DNA of 64,000 bases from Sphingopyxis macrogoltabida (GTDB lineage Bacteria > Pseudomonadota > Alphaproteobacteria > Sphingomonadales > Sphingomonadaceae): positions 310,001-374,000 of the forward strand of contig NZ_CP009430.1 of the NCBI RefSeq assembly GCF_001314325.1. The letters are read 5' to 3'. Both the position numbers and the translations under genes were made by a program. Below the pieces are notes generated by a model. The model saw nothing but the letters and a program-made list of their open reading frames with translations, had not been told where the DNA came from and did no database searches. Positions 27,217 through 37,315 of the stretch are shown piece after piece (the stretch's first letter is position 1; each line of letters opens with the position of its first letter).

Positions 27217-27996
27217 ATGGATCTTGGGATCAGCGGCAGGACGGCGATCATTTGCGCTTCGAGCCAGGGACTCGGCCGGGCGTGCGCCGAAGCCCTTGCC
27301 AACAATGGCGTGCATATATTCATTAACGGGCGCCGCGAAGAGGTGCTTGCCGAGGCAGCCCGCGAAATCGGGGAGCGTTATGGAAGCCCCGTCTCGACAA
27401 TCGTCGCCGATGCAACGAGCGAAGCGGGACGCGAGGCGATCGTTGCGGCCTGTCCGGCGCCCGACATACTGATCAACAATGCGGCCGGCCCGCCGCCAGG
27501 CGATTGGCGCCAGTTCGACCGCGACCAGTGGCAGGCCGCCGTCGATTCCAACATGCTGAGCGCCATATTCCTGATCCGGGCGTTTGCCGACGGCATGGCC
27601 GAGCGCGGCTTCGGCCGGATCGTGAACATCACCTCGGCGCTGGTGAAGGCGCCCAAGGAAGTGATCAGCCTTTCCGTCGCGGCGCGCCTCGGCCTTACGG
27701 GCTTCTCCAAGGGGATAGCCGCGAGCTACATCGGCCAAGGCGTAACCATCAACAATCTTCTCCCCGAGCAGTTCGAGACGGCGCGGCTGCGCAAGAATCT
27801 CGCGTTTATCGCAGAGAAGAAGGGCATCAGCCTCGAGGATGAGATTGCGCTCCAGCTCGCCGAGGCTCCCGCCGGCCGGTTCGGAAAAACAGAAGAGTTC
27901 GGGGCCACCTGCGCTTTTCTGTGCAGTTCGCAAGCGGGGTATATGTCGGGACAGAATATCCTTCTCGACGGGGCCAAACTGACCGGATTGTTCTGA
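27217..27996 (+). CDS. atypical SDR with altered catalytic pair
   Basis: A 259-residue SDR fold protein. The cofactor region is CASSQGLG (13-20) with NNAAG (87-91), and Ser140 is present. The usual Tyr-x3-Lys is replaced by Ser153-x3-Arg157 (SVAAR). A known SDR subgroup annotated as 3-oxoacyl-ACP-reductase-like has this substitution, so it may be a real variant rather than decay. It sits in the CoA-thioester operon 18 bases after the acyl-CoA dehydrogenase. Reaction unknown. Confidence 0.85.
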   Translation: MDLGISGRTAIICASSQGLGRACAEALANNGVHIFINGRREEVLAEAAREIGERYGSPVSTIVADATSEAGREAIVAACPAPDILINNAAGPPPGDWRQFDRDQWQAAVDSNMLSAIFLIRAFADGMAERGFGRIVNITSALVKAPKEVISLSVAARLGLTGFSKGIAASYIGQGVTINNLLPEQFETARLRKNLAFIAEKKGISLEDEIALQLAEAPAGRFGKTEEFGATCAFLCSSQAGYMSGQNILLDGAKLTGLF

Positions 27997-28039
27997 CCAT
28001 GTGAGCGCGGACGATCGTCCGCCCGAAGGAATATTTGCA

Positions 28040-28996
28040 ATGACCTCGGAGATTTTCGGCACGCCGATCGAGCGCAGCGGCACCAGGATCAGCGGTCCTT
28101 TCCGCAGCCCCAAGAATATGCTCGGCGAGCAGAGCTACGACGGGCATGCCTCGATCCATGACGATGCAACGGCGCAGAAGCTGGGCTTTGCGGCCGCAAC
28201 GATCGAGGGGCCGACCCATTTCAGCCAGTTCGAGCCGCTCGGTGTCGCCGCATGGGGATCGCACTGGTTCGCCAGTGGCTGCCTGTCCGCGAGTTACAAA
28301 GCCGCCTGCTATGAGGGCGAGGAGGTGTCGGCGCATCTTGAGACCGACCCGGAGAATGGCGATCGTGCGACCATCTACATGACCAAGCGCGACGGAACCG
28401 AGGTCCTTCGCGGCACCGCAAGCGTCCGCGGCGGCGGACCGACGGCGCTCGACGACAAGCTCGCGGGGCTCGGACCGGCCGATCTGCACCGGGTCATCCT
28501 CGAGAAGGTGGCGGTCGGAATGAAGCGTCTGCGCGTCGCCGTTCGCATGGATCCCGACAGAGCCATGGGCGATCTCTATCCCTTCACCCTCCGCCAGAAG
28601 CTCGAGCGCGTCACCGAGCGATCGGCGTGGAACATGCCGGATGCTGACACGCCATGGGGTTCGCCTGTGCTGCCGCTAGAGATGGTGAGCGTGCTCGTCC
28701 ATCATGTCGCATCGGACGATCCCTGGCCGCTCAAATCGCCGCGTGTTGACCTGTTCGTCGACCAGGAGATCAGGCTTGAGAACGGGCCGGTGCTGGCGGG
28801 GCATGATTATGAGCTCGAGCGCGAGGTCGTCGGCATTTCGCAAAGCCGAAGGACCGAGAGCATGTGGGTCCGTACGAAGATATTCGAGCCTGGAACCGAC
28901 CGGCTCGTCGCCTCGATGCTCCTCAATACGGCAAGCATGAAGGACAGCTATCCCGCCTATGACGGGGAGCGACAGGCGATCGAGACAAGGGCGTGA
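28040..28996 (+). CDS. MaoC-like hotdog-fold protein
   Basis: A 318-residue protein whose N-terminal part resembles MaoC-type hydratase/dehydratase domains ([29 protein letters not shown]); a second hotdog-like half is likely. The ATG is preceded by GAAGGAATATTTGCA; a GTG 13 codons earlier is possible. It overlaps the next gene by GTGA. Enoyl-CoA hydration is the natural guess given two acyl-CoA dehydrogenases nearby, but a catalytic Asp/His pair could not be assigned confidently. Confidence 0.7.
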   Translation: MTSEIFGTPIERSGTRISGPFRSPKNMLGEQSYDGHASIHDDATAQKLGFAAATIEGPTHFSQFEPLGVAAWGSHWFASGCLSASYKAACYEGEEVSAHLETDPENGDRATIYMTKRDGTEVLRGTASVRGGGPTALDDKLAGLGPADLHRVILEKVAVGMKRLRVAVRMDPDRAMGDLYPFTLRQKLERVTERSAWNMPDADTPWGSPVLPLEMVSVLVHHVASDDPWPLKSPRVDLFVDQEIRLENGPVLAGHDYELEREVVGISQSRRTESMWVRTKIFEPGTDRLVASMLLNTASMKDSYPAYDGERQAIETRA

Positions 28997-30339
28997 GCAT
29001 CGCGGCCGCTCCCTCGACTGCGCCCGGAAGCGAAGGGGCGAGCCCGGCACCCGCGATCGGCTCCGCGCGTGCGTGGACCGCGCTTGTCCTTCTCAGCCTC
29101 CTCTACATCATATCCTTTGTCGATCGCCTTGCGCTGGCGCTGCTTGTCGAGCCGATCAAGGCGGACCTCGGTATCAGCGACGTCCAGATCGGCCTGCTGA
29201 TCGGCACGTCCTTCGCGATCGTCTATGCCCTGACCGGATTGCCGCTCGCGCGTATCGCCGACACCAGCAGCCGGCGCATGCTCATCTTCGGCGGCGCGCT
29301 CCTCTGGGGGCTCAGCACGTTCGCCGCGGCTTTCGCGAACAGCTTCGCTGTGCTCGTCGCGCTTCGCATCGGCGTGGCCGTCGGCGAGGCCGCGCTCGTT
29401 CCGGCGGCGATGTCGATCCTGTCCGAACTGTTCCCGGCCAACAAGCGCGCGCTGCCGATCAGTATATTCGTGATGATCGGCGTGTGCGGCGGCTCGGGCT
29501 CGATGCTGATCGGCGGCGCCGTCCTGGATTTCGCGGCGACGTCGGGCGCACTACCCCTCGTAGGCGACATGAGCGCATGGCGCCTCACACTGATTCTGGT
29601 CGGCGCGCCCGCGGTCCTGCTCGCCCTGCTCGCCCCCTTTATACTCCCGGCGATGCCTGCGGCGGGCGGCAGCGGCAGTGCAAGCGCATCGATCGGCGAG
29701 CTCAAGCGCTACTATTCCGCGCATCCCCGGACCTATATCGGTTTCTACACCGTGACGGCGCTCGTATCGGCCATCAATTTCAGCATCCTGACCTGGTTCC
29801 CGACGCACCTCATCCGGTCCTACGGCCTTGCCGCGCCGGATGCGGGCTATTTGTTCGGAACGGTAGGGGTCGCCACCAGCCTTGCCGGCGGCCTGTTGCT
29901 GCCATGGATCGCGCGGCGAATGGTCGCGAAAGGTCGCTTCGATTCAACGCTCACGATTGCGCTCTTTGTATGTTGCCTGTCCTCACCGCTGCTTATCGCT
30001 TCGTTGCTCGCACCGAGCGCGGAGTTGGCCATCCTGATCGCAGCGATACCCTTCACCCTGCAGTTCGGCCTCGGTATTCTGCTCGCGGCGACGGCGCCGC
30101 TGCTGGCGCCGCCGCAGATACGGGCGCAGCTCGTTGCCATCTTCTTCCTGTTCCTGTCGCTGATCGGGCTCGGCATCGGTCCCACGCTCGTCGCATGGCT
30201 GGCCCAGAACGTCGGCTGGCTGAAGGGCTCGGTCCCTGCAGCCTTGGCTCTGATCATCCTGATCTTTGCTCCGGCACAGATCGTTGCGATCCTCCGGAAC
30301 CGCGGCGCCTTCGCAAAGAGCTACGAAGACGCCGCGTGA
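28993..30339 (+). CDS. MFS transporter
   Basis: A 448-residue major facilitator with about twelve hydrophobic segments. The N-terminal half has [18 protein letters not shown], then IADTSSRR as the loop 2-3 motif, typical of the sphingomonad spinster/ACS-like carriers found beside catabolic genes. Start is GTG overlapping the upstream stop. It probably moves an acid substrate or product across the inner membrane. It converges with etfA. Confidence 0.9.
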   Translation: MSIAAAPSTAPGSEGASPAPAIGSARAWTALVLLSLLYIISFVDRLALALLVEPIKADLGISDVQIGLLIGTSFAIVYALTGLPLARIADTSSRRMLIFGGALLWGLSTFAAAFANSFAVLVALRIGVAVGEAALVPAAMSILSELFPANKRALPISIFVMIGVCGGSGSMLIGGAVLDFAATSGALPLVGDMSAWRLTLILVGAPAVLLALLAPFILPAMPAAGGSGSASASIGELKRYYSAHPRTYIGFYTVTALVSAINFSILTWFPTHLIRSYGLAAPDAGYLFGTVGVATSLAGGLLLPWIARRMVAKGRFDSTLTIALFVCCLSSPLLIASLLAPSAELAILIAAIPFTLQFGLGILLAATAPLLAPPQIRAQLVAIFFLFLSLIGLGIGPTLVAWLAQNVGWLKGSVPAALALIILIFAPAQIVAILRNRGAFAKSYEDAA

Positions 30340-30373
30340 GCTGCGAGGGTGGACGGGACCGCGCTCTCCTCGT

Positions 30374-31303
30374 TCAGATCTTGCCGGTGAGTTCCGGAAC
30401 GGCGTTGAACAGATCGGCGACGAGGCCGAAGTCGGCGACCTGGAAGATCGGGGCGTCTTCGTCCTTGTTGATCGCGACGATCGTCTTCGAATCCTTCATG
30501 CCGGCGAGATGCTGGATCGCGCCCGAGATGCCGATCGCGAAATAGACTTCCGGTGCGACGATCTTGCCGGTCTGGCCGACCTGATAATCGTTGGGAACAT
30601 AGCCCGCATCGACCGCGGCGCGCGAAGCACCGAGCGCGGCGCCGAGCTTGTCGGCGAGCGGGACGATGACTTCCTGATATTTCTCGCTCGAACCCAGCGC
30701 ACGGCCGCCCGATACGATGATCTTCGCCGAGGTCAGTTCGGGACGATCCTGCTTGGCGATTTCGGCGCCAACGAAGCTCGAGATGCCCGTGTCGCCGCCA
30801 GCCGAGACGGCTTCGACCGCACCCGAACCACCGGTGCTGGCGGCCTTTTCGAAGGCGGTGCCGCGGACGGTGAGGACGAGCTTCGCGTCCGACGATTCGA
30901 CGGTCGCGATCGCGTTGCCGGCGTAGATCGGGCGGGTGAAGGTCTTTTCGCCTTCGACCGAGAGGATTTCCGAAATCTGCATCACGTCGAGCAGCGCGGC
31001 AACGCGCGGCGCGATATTCTTGCCGGTCGTGGTTGCCGGCGCGAGGAACGCGTCATGGCTGCCCATCAGTTCGGCGACGAGCGGCGCGATATTTTCGGGC
31101 AGGTTATGACCGAAAGCGGGGTTGTCGGCGACATGCACCTTGCCGACGCCGGCAATCTGCGCGGCTTCCTTGGCAACCGCATCGACGCCCGAACCGGCGA
31201 CGAGCAGATGGACTTCGCCGAGCTTCGACGCGGCAGTGACCACCGCGAGCGTGGCGTCCTTGACGGCCTTGCCGTCATGTTCGACCCAAACCAGAGTTTT
31301 CAT
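30374..31303 (-). CDS. etfA: electron transfer flavoprotein alpha subunit
   Basis: A 309-residue ETF alpha chain. The C-terminal FAD-binding domain is clear: [28 protein letters not shown] and [23 protein letters not shown]. With EtfB it accepts electrons from acyl-CoA dehydrogenases and passes them to ETF-quinone oxidoreductase. The ATG overlaps the etfB stop (ATGA). Being inside the island between two acyl-CoA dehydrogenase genes suggests a dedicated or extra copy. Confidence 0.96.
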   Translation of the reverse strand: MKTLVWVEHDGKAVKDATLAVVTAASKLGEVHLLVAGSGVDAVAKEAAQIAGVGKVHVADNPAFGHNLPENIAPLVAELMGSHDAFLAPATTTGKNIAPRVAALLDVMQISEILSVEGEKTFTRPIYAGNAIATVESSDAKLVLTVRGTAFEKAASTGGSGAVEAVSAGGDTGISSFVGAEIAKQDRPELTSAKIIVSGGRALGSSEKYQEVIVPLADKLGAALGASRAAVDAGYVPNDYQVGQTGKIVAPEVYFAIGISGAIQHLAGMKDSKTIVAINKDEDAPIFQVADFGLVADLFNAVPELTGKI

Positions 31304-32049
31304 GAATGCACTCCAATCGCTTTCAGCTTGGCAACCAGTTCATCGACATCGGCAACCTTGACGCCGGCCGAGCGCACGGGCGGTTCCGAAACCTTGACGA
31401 CCTTGACCCGCGGCGCGGTGTCGACGCCGTAATCGGCGGGGGTCTTGGTATCGAGCGGCTTCGACTTCGCCTTCATGATGTTCGGCAGCGAGGCGTAGCG
31501 CGGTTCGTTCAGACGCAGGTCGGTGGTGACGATCGCGGGAAGCTTGAGCTTCACCGTTTCAAGGCCGCCGTCGACTTCGCGCGTCACACTGACATGGTCG
31601 CCTTCGACGTTCACCGCGCTGGCGAACGTGCCTTGCGCCCAGCCGGTGAGGGCTGCGAGCATCTGGCCGGTCTGGTTATTGTCGCCGTCGATCGCCTGCT
31701 TGCCGAGGATGACAAGGCCGGGCTGTTCGGCGTCGGCAATCGCCTTGAAGATCTTCGCGAGCGCGAGCGGCTCGACCGCATCGTCGGTCTGGACGAGGAT
31801 CGCACGGTCGGCGCCCATCGCGAGCGCGGTGCGGAGCGTTTCCTGTGCCTTCGCCGGGCCGATGGACACGGCGACGACTTCGGTCGCGACGCCCTTTTCC
31901 TTCAGGCGGATCGCTTCTTCGACACCGATCTCGTCGAACGGATTCATCGACATTTTGACATTGGCCAGGTCGACACCCGTGCCGTCGGCCTTGACCCGCG
32001 GCTTCACGTTATAATCGAGCACCCGTTTCACGGGGACGAGGATTTTCAT
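31300..32049 (-). CDS. etfB: electron transfer flavoprotein beta subunit
   Basis: A 249-residue ETF beta chain starting [18 protein letters not shown], with the adenine-nucleotide region [13 protein letters not shown] and the recognition-loop region [21 protein letters not shown]. It precedes etfA with a 4-base overlap. Its upstream gap, shared with a rightward acyl-CoA dehydrogenase, carries the 14-bp palindrome also found before the first TonB receptor. Confidence 0.96.
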   Translation of the reverse strand: MKILVPVKRVLDYNVKPRVKADGTGVDLANVKMSMNPFDEIGVEEAIRLKEKGVATEVVAVSIGPAKAQETLRTALAMGADRAILVQTDDAVEPLALAKIFKAIADAEQPGLVILGKQAIDGDNNQTGQMLAALTGWAQGTFASAVNVEGDHVSVTREVDGGLETVKLKLPAIVTTDLRLNEPRYASLPNIMKAKSKPLDTKTPADYGVDTAPRVKVVKVSEPPVRSAGVKVADVDELVAKLKAIGVHS

Positions 32050-32097
32050 CGGTCTCTCCCATCCTGCGCAGCCGCGCCGCGCGAACAGCCCAATTAG

Positions 32098-32111
32098 ATA
32101 AACTGGTTTAC
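32098..32111. promoter_or_regulatory. 14-bp palindromic operator, copy 2
   Basis: ATAAACTGGTTTAC lies 48 bases before etfB and 49 bases before the divergent acyl-CoA dehydrogenase. It is the exact complement of 2444-2457. One regulator could control etfBA, the dehydrogenase and the TonB receptor from these sites. Confidence 0.65.
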
Positions 32112-32160
32112 CTTTGTCAATCTCTTCCCTAAGCGTGTCGCCTTGAGAGAGGAGACCGAA

Positions 32161-33303
32161 ATGCTCGAGCGTGATGGAAGCGGCCTGTTCGGTGACGAGC
32201 ACCGGGCCTTTCGCGCGATGGTGCGCAAGTTTATCGAACGGGAATTTTCGTCACGGCTCCTTGAGTTCGAGGACGCCGGCAAGGTCGCCCGCGACTTCTG
32301 GCTGAAGTGCGGCGAGGCCGGGCTGCTGTGCCCGACGATGCCCGAGGCGTATGGAGGGCTCGGTCTCGACTTCAGCTTCAACGCGATCATCAACGAGGAA
32401 TTCACCTACGCGATGATGGCAGATTCTATCACGCTGCAGACCGACATCACAATGCCTTATATTCTTCATTATGGCAGCGAGGAGCAGAAGGCCGCACTTC
32501 TCCCGCGCATGCTTTCGGGCGAGACCATTGTCGCGATCGCGATGACCGAGCCGGGCGCCGGGTCCGATCTCCAAGGCGTGCGCACCTCGGCCCGCCGCGA
32601 CGGAGACGGCTATGTGATCAACGGCGCCAAGACGTTCATCACTAACGGCCAGAACGCCGATGTGATCATCACGGTCTGCAAGACCAACCCCGATGCTGGC
32701 GCCAAGGGCATCTCGCTGTTCCTCGTAGAGGCCGACCGCCCCGGCTTTGCGCGGGGTCGCAATCTCGACAAGGTTGGCCAATGGATGTCCGATACGTCGG
32801 AACTCTTCTTCAACGACGTTCGTGTCCCGGCCTCGAGCCTGCTTGGAAGAGAGAACGGCGGGTTCGTCTATCTCGTGAGCGACCTGCCGCAGGAGCGGCT
32901 CTCGATCTCGATCACGGCGCAAGCAGCGGCGCAGCGCGCCTTCGACGAGGCGGTGGCTTTCACGCGCGACCGCAAGGCTTTCGGCAAGAATGTGATCGAT
33001 TTCCAGAACACACGGTTCGTCCTCGCCGACATCAAGGCCAAGTTGCAGGTCGGCTGGGCGCATCTCGACTGGGCGATTGCGCGCCATGTCGCCGGCGATC
33101 TCACCGCCGACGAGGCCGCAGCCAGCAAATATTGGCACACCGAGATGCAGTGGGAAGCGTGCGACGCTGCGCTGCAGCTCCATGGCGGATCGGGTTATAT
33201 GAATGAATATCCGATCGCGCGCATCTGGCGCGACGCGCGCGTCCGCCGCATCTATGGCGGAACGAGCGAAATCATGCGCGAGCTTGTCGGGCGGAGCCTC
33301 TAA
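32161..33303 (+). CDS. acyl-CoA dehydrogenase, short/branched-chain type
   Basis: A 380-residue flavoenzyme of usual length, with [28 protein letters not shown], the FAD region [37 protein letters not shown] and the C-terminal [16 protein letters not shown], containing the expected catalytic Glu. The ATG follows GAGAGGAGACC. It is divergent from etfBA, its electron acceptor. A branched short acyl-CoA such as isobutyryl-CoA would fit the proposed pathway but is unproven. It is the last gene of the catabolic island. Confidence 0.92.
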   Translation: MLERDGSGLFGDEHRAFRAMVRKFIEREFSSRLLEFEDAGKVARDFWLKCGEAGLLCPTMPEAYGGLGLDFSFNAIINEEFTYAMMADSITLQTDITMPYILHYGSEEQKAALLPRMLSGETIVAIAMTEPGAGSDLQGVRTSARRDGDGYVINGAKTFITNGQNADVIITVCKTNPDAGAKGISLFLVEADRPGFARGRNLDKVGQWMSDTSELFFNDVRVPASSLLGRENGGFVYLVSDLPQERLSISITAQAAAQRAFDEAVAFTRDRKAFGKNVIDFQNTRFVLADIKAKLQVGWAHLDWAIARHVAGDLTADEAAASKYWHTEMQWEACDAALQLHGGSGYMNEYPIARIWRDARVRRIYGGTSEIMRELVGRSL

Positions 33304-33367
33304 GGGCAGATTCTTCTCTACGGCGGCAGGAGTGCTCGCCGGGACGCTCAAACCTCTGCGGCAATCC

Positions 33368-33895
33368 TTATACGCGGGCCTGAAGAAGGCTCCACGCGGC
33401 GGGAGAAAGGGTGTAGACCGCCTGGCGTTGCCCGCCACGATTGTGATGATCGACGCAATAGCCCTGATAATGCCGGAACAGCAGACCCGCGCGAACGAGG
33501 TCCGAGACGGCGCGGCTGACGTTGGTCTTGCCTGATGCCCTGACGCGCAATCGGACCTCGACGTCAAGCGCACGCGCAGCCTCGTCTGGATCGGCCGGGA
33601 GGATGCCGTCTCCTGCCATTTCATCGCGGACGCGTTCCACGAGGGCCAGCCGGCGTGGATCCCGGTGGCCCATCGGCGATAGTGCATCGCATAGCCAGTC
33701 GCGGACAGTGACCTGCTCGCCTTCATTCCTGATAAGCGGGCCTGCGCTGCCATTGGGTCCAGCCGCCTTGGCGATGAGGTTGAGTACCATGAAGGCATAG
33801 CGCGGACGTGCGGAGCTATGCGCCAGGACCTCGAGCAGCTCCGGCATATCGAGCGAACGATTATCCGGACGGGATTGGAGTGGCGTTTCCAGCAT
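33368..33895 (-). CDS. hypothetical protein with winged-helix-like C-terminus
   Basis: A 175-residue protein of unknown function. The C-terminal part (RASGKTNVSRAVSDLVRAGLL, then a turn and HNRGGQRQAVYTLSPAAW) looks like a winged helix with a basic wing. It is the first gene on the transfer side, reading the same way as the relaxase gene but after a 402-base gap. That gap, upstream of it, has a strong inverted repeat (33968-33995) that may be its operator. A role in control of the conjugative or plasmid functions is only a guess. Confidence 0.65.
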   Translation of the reverse strand: MLETPLQSRPDNRSLDMPELLEVLAHSSARPRYAFMVLNLIAKAAGPNGSAGPLIRNEGEQVTVRDWLCDALSPMGHRDPRRLALVERVRDEMAGDGILPADPDEAARALDVEVRLRVRASGKTNVSRAVSDLVRAGLLFRHYQGYCVDHHNRGGQRQAVYTLSPAAWSLLQARV

Positions 33896-34297
33896 GGGAA
33901 CGAATCAAGCACATGGGGAACGAAAAGTGAATCCCCCAAATCACCTCGGCTCAACCTTTGTCGTCTGTGACACTTTGCCCGAGGGTAAAGTGTCATTAGC
34001 GACAATCACAAAAATGCGGGCCTTGTTCAGCGCTGCACGACTTGGCTCTCCATACTTGTCTGAGCGCGCGCGGGTCCTTCCTGTTTCCGCCCTTTGCATC
34101 GATCGACGCGGCGAGCTTCATGAGATTCACCGTCATCGGCAGCGTGATCAGAATGCTACCGACCAAAGAACTCAAGGACTCTCCGCCAATTTTCATCTCC
34201 TGTCGGCAGGCGCCGGTGCATGCGACCGGTCCGAAGCGTTCCCACGAATCTTACAACCGCCATCCCGTCGATCCGGAGCCTCTGCCGGTCTCTGTTC
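33896..34297. promoter_or_regulatory. intergenic region with a large inverted repeat
   Basis: No convincing gene. TGACACTTT (33968-33976) and AAAGTGTCA (33987-33995) are perfect inverted arms, with inner CCC and GGG also able to pair. One arm with its neighbours (GAGGG-C/T-AAAGTGTCA) recurs at 34332-34346 inside the end of the relaxase gene. A short leftward frame at 33996-34196 has no proper ribosome site and was not called. Confidence 0.5.
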
Positions 34298-37200
34298 TCA
34301 CAGGTCGAGCCCCAGGCTACGCTCGGGCAGCGAGGGCAAAGTGTCACCTCGGCCACTCTTGTCGGGCGCATCGGGCGTCTCACTCTTGGTGGGTCCGTCC
34401 GCTGTGGTGGCGGGCGATGGCGGCAGGTCCGGAAGACCAAGGTCGTCGATAGGTCCAGGATCGAATGGCGCCACCGGCACGGTACTCCTGCCGCCGTCGA
34501 TATCGATCCGGCCGAGGGTCTCCAGCGCGGATGTCTTGTTGCCCGGATTCATGTCCAATTGGCGGGAGAGCTTCTCTTTATCATCGACAATCATGGTGAG
34601 CGCATCGCGGACACGCGTCACCCCGACGTTGAACAACCGCTGGTTCGACAAAAACCGCTCGTGGGACGACATCACCGTGATCGCCTTGTCGGTCGTGATG
34701 CCCTGCGCCATGTGCATATTGAGGCTATAGGCGAGGTCGAGCCGCGACAGCATCGGATCGCCGGTTGCCAAGCGCAATTGCTGACGGTCCGCCGTTTCGA
34801 CGACGATCGCGCCGGTCTCCACAGCCGCGATCCGGGCAAGCGCCGAATTGAAGAGCCCGCGCTCCTTGTCGTTGGCTGTCCAGCGGATGCGATCACCCTC
34901 GCGCAGAACCAGAGCCTTCTTCTCCGTGAGCTGCAGACGGTCGCGCCGCTCGGTCGGAGAAAGCTTGAGCGGGTCGAAGCGAAGCCGCTTTCGCCCATCG
35001 GCGAGTTCGACCTTGCCCCCGCGAAGGATTTTGACGACGTCGTAGCGCCCGGCGGCAATGCCGACATCGCGAGCACCGCCGGCGCCAACCTCAAGTGTCT
35101 GCCCGGCACGATAGGTCGAGACATGGCGAAGTTCCTCGCGTGTCGTGTTGATCCGCTCATAAACGGTGACAGGATAGGCATCGCCCTTGATGCTCCCTTC
35201 GGCGATCAGGCCCTCCTGTATACGGTCGTTTATGATGGTCCTGGCCTCGCGGCCCGATGCAAAAATCGCCGTCACCTCGCGTTCTATTGCAGGTAGCGCG
35301 AGCCAGAGGTCCGCCGCCGCCGAGGGCGGATCAGCCGTTTCGATGACATCGTCGCCCAGCACGGCGAGCGCCGAGCCCGCCTTGCCGATGTTCGCGAGCG
35401 CCGCGACCGTGCGCAGCTCGTCGGTCCTCTGACGGATGTTCGTGTCCATTCGGGCCATGGTGCCGCCGCCCGCCTGGATCATCGCGAACGCCTTGCCGGC
35501 ATCGATCGAGGAGAGCTGCTGCCGATCGCCGACGAGAACCAGCTTGTCGGCGCCAAGCGCGTCGGCAATCTCATGAATCTTCAGCATGTCGCTGCTCGAC
35601 ACCATCGAGGTTTCATCGACGACGAGCATGGAACCCGCGAAGGCCTCCCGCGCCGCCGCGTGCCGTTCCGTCCCCTGTTCGGCGATGAACCGCTCGTTCG
35701 CGAGGACGAAGGAGGCAATGGTCTGCGCCTTGATCCCGGCGCCTTCCCCAAGATCCGCGACCATCTTGTTCTGGAAGGCAAGCCCGGTGATCGGCCGCCC
35801 TTCGGCCTCCGCAACGCGCGCGACCGCCTGGAGCATCGTCGATTTGCCGGCGCCCGCGACCCCCTGGACAAGGACCGAACGGTCGGGCGATGAAAGGATC
35901 ATAGTCGCGGCCGCGAGCTGGCCCGGATTAAGGGGCCGCTCGGCCGCCTCCTGAAGGCGCCCCGCTGCGACATCTGCGGAAAGGACCGGGCTAGCCAATC
36001 CCCTTCCCTTCTCGACGGCGCCGAGAATCTTCTCCTCGGTCTGGAGCGCTTCGCGCGTCGTCACCATGCGGCCGGTCCGGTCTGCCGCCGAGGCAATGCC
36101 CAGGATTAGCTGCTGCCGATCGACCAGCATCTCGATGCGTCGCTCGACGCCATCGATCGTCACGCCTTTCAGGCCGAGATCGAGCGCGGTCTTGGCAAGC
36201 ATATGGACCGGCCAGGCCGCCTCGCGTTCGCCAAGGATGCGGACCGCCGATGCGACGGCAAGCTGGGTTCGCGCCGCGGCCGGCGATGCAACGGCGCGGC
36301 CGAGGCCGGTGTCCACGAGAGGATCGTGGGGGCGGAGAACCCCGCCGAGCCGCTGGCGCGCCGCATCGATGGCATCGACTATCGCGCGATAGCCCTTCTC
36401 GAATATGGTGTCGGTGGGATCGAAGGCGGATCGCGCTTGGGCTGCCTCGACCAGCGCCTTTCCGTCGAAGCCGAGCGCGGCCGCCCGGTCGACCCAGTCC
36501 TTCTTGAGCGCCGCCCGGTCTTCCACACCGAGCTTGGCATCGCGCGAACGCTTTGTGATTTCGCGCAGTCCCTCCGGCGACTTGATGCCGAGCTTCGTCG
36601 CGCGCTCGAGTATCTCGGCGCGTCGCTGGCTGAACTCCGCGAGCACACGCTTCGGGATCCCCGCAATCTCAAACGTTCCGTGCTTGCCTTTGAGGTCGAG
36701 GCTGTACCCGAGGCGCTCGAGTTCGCCGCGCAGATGAGCGTGATAGATCGCACCGATGACGCTGTTGCGGCTCCATATCTTGTCGGCATGGAGCGCCTGC
36801 CACTTGCCGCCGGGCATGCGTGTCAGATTGGCGATCACGGCATGGACATGGCCCTGGGGATCGAGTGCGCGGCTCGTGTCGTGCTGGAACAGGGCATAGA
36901 CGAGATTGCCGGTCTGAACCGGAACCTTGCGGCCTTCGATATCGCGGCGTCCTTCGGCGAGGTTCTTCTCTACCCAGGCCATCGTCTTGGCGACCGCGGT
37001 CATGTTTGCAGCAAGGATGCGCTTGTCCCCTGCGACATAGGCCAAAACCGAGGCGGATTTTGGCATCGAGAAGGTGAGATCGAGTCCGGGGCGCCGGTTC
37101 TCGACTTGTGCGACGCCCTCGCCGCTTGGAAGAAAGCCGTTCAATATCGCTTCGAAACTGTCCTTCGTCACTTCGCCCGAAAGCTTGAGATCGGCCGCGC

Positions 37201-37312
37201 CATCCCCCGCCCAGAGGCTGGCCTCGGAGGAGCCCTCGACGGTGTAGTAATCGTCCTTCGCGAAATAGTTCGCGGCGCCTGAGGCGGAGCGGACGGCTGC
37301 GACCGAAAGCAT
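34298..37312 (-). CDS. MobF-family conjugative relaxase/helicase (TrwC/TraI-like)
   Basis: A 1004-residue protein that would nick oriT and unwind the transferred strand. The N-terminal TrwC domain has SASGAANYFAKDDYYTVEGS with the paired catalytic tyrosines (Tyr22, Tyr23) and the metal histidines His144, His155 and His157 (GHVHAVIANL). The RecD-like helicase part has Walker A GVAGAGKST (484-492) and the Walker B region LVVDETSM. The C-terminus is proline- and acid-rich. It lies 3 bases after traD. Length is typical for sphingomonad MobF relaxases. Confidence 0.94.
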   Translation of the reverse strand: MLSVAAVRSASGAANYFAKDDYYTVEGSSEASLWAGDGAADLKLSGEVTKDSFEAILNGFLPSGEGVAQVENRRPGLDLTFSMPKSASVLAYVAGDKRILAANMTAVAKTMAWVEKNLAEGRRDIEGRKVPVQTGNLVYALFQHDTSRALDPQGHVHAVIANLTRMPGGKWQALHADKIWSRNSVIGAIYHAHLRGELERLGYSLDLKGKHGTFEIAGIPKRVLAEFSQRRAEILERATKLGIKSPEGLREITKRSRDAKLGVEDRAALKKDWVDRAAALGFDGKALVEAAQARSAFDPTDTIFEKGYRAIVDAIDAARQRLGGVLRPHDPLVDTGLGRAVASPAAARTQLAVASAVRILGEREAAWPVHMLAKTALDLGLKGVTIDGVERRIEMLVDRQQLILGIASAADRTGRMVTTREALQTEEKILGAVEKGRGLASPVLSADVAAGRLQEAAERPLNPGQLAAATMILSSPDRSVLVQGVAGAGKSTMLQAVARVAEAEGRPITGLAFQNKMVADLGEGAGIKAQTIASFVLANERFIAEQGTERHAAAREAFAGSMLVVDETSMVSSSDMLKIHEIADALGADKLVLVGDRQQLSSIDAGKAFAMIQAGGGTMARMDTNIRQRTDELRTVAALANIGKAGSALAVLGDDVIETADPPSAAADLWLALPAIEREVTAIFASGREARTIINDRIQEGLIAEGSIKGDAYPVTVYERINTTREELRHVSTYRAGQTLEVGAGGARDVGIAAGRYDVVKILRGGKVELADGRKRLRFDPLKLSPTERRDRLQLTEKKALVLREGDRIRWTANDKERGLFNSALARIAAVETGAIVVETADRQQLRLATGDPMLSRLDLAYSLNMHMAQGITTDKAITVMSSHERFLSNQRLFNVGVTRVRDALTMIVDDKEKLSRQLDMNPGNKTSALETLGRIDIDGGRSTVPVAPFDPGPIDDLGLPDLPPSPATTADGPTKSETPDAPDKSGRGDTLPSLPERSLGLDL

Positions 37313-37315
37313 GGC

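Noticed and set aside
33996..34196. 66-codon leftward frame with a hydrophobic start
   Set aside because: The only purine-rich site touches the ATG with no spacing, and no domain is visible. Left as intergenic.
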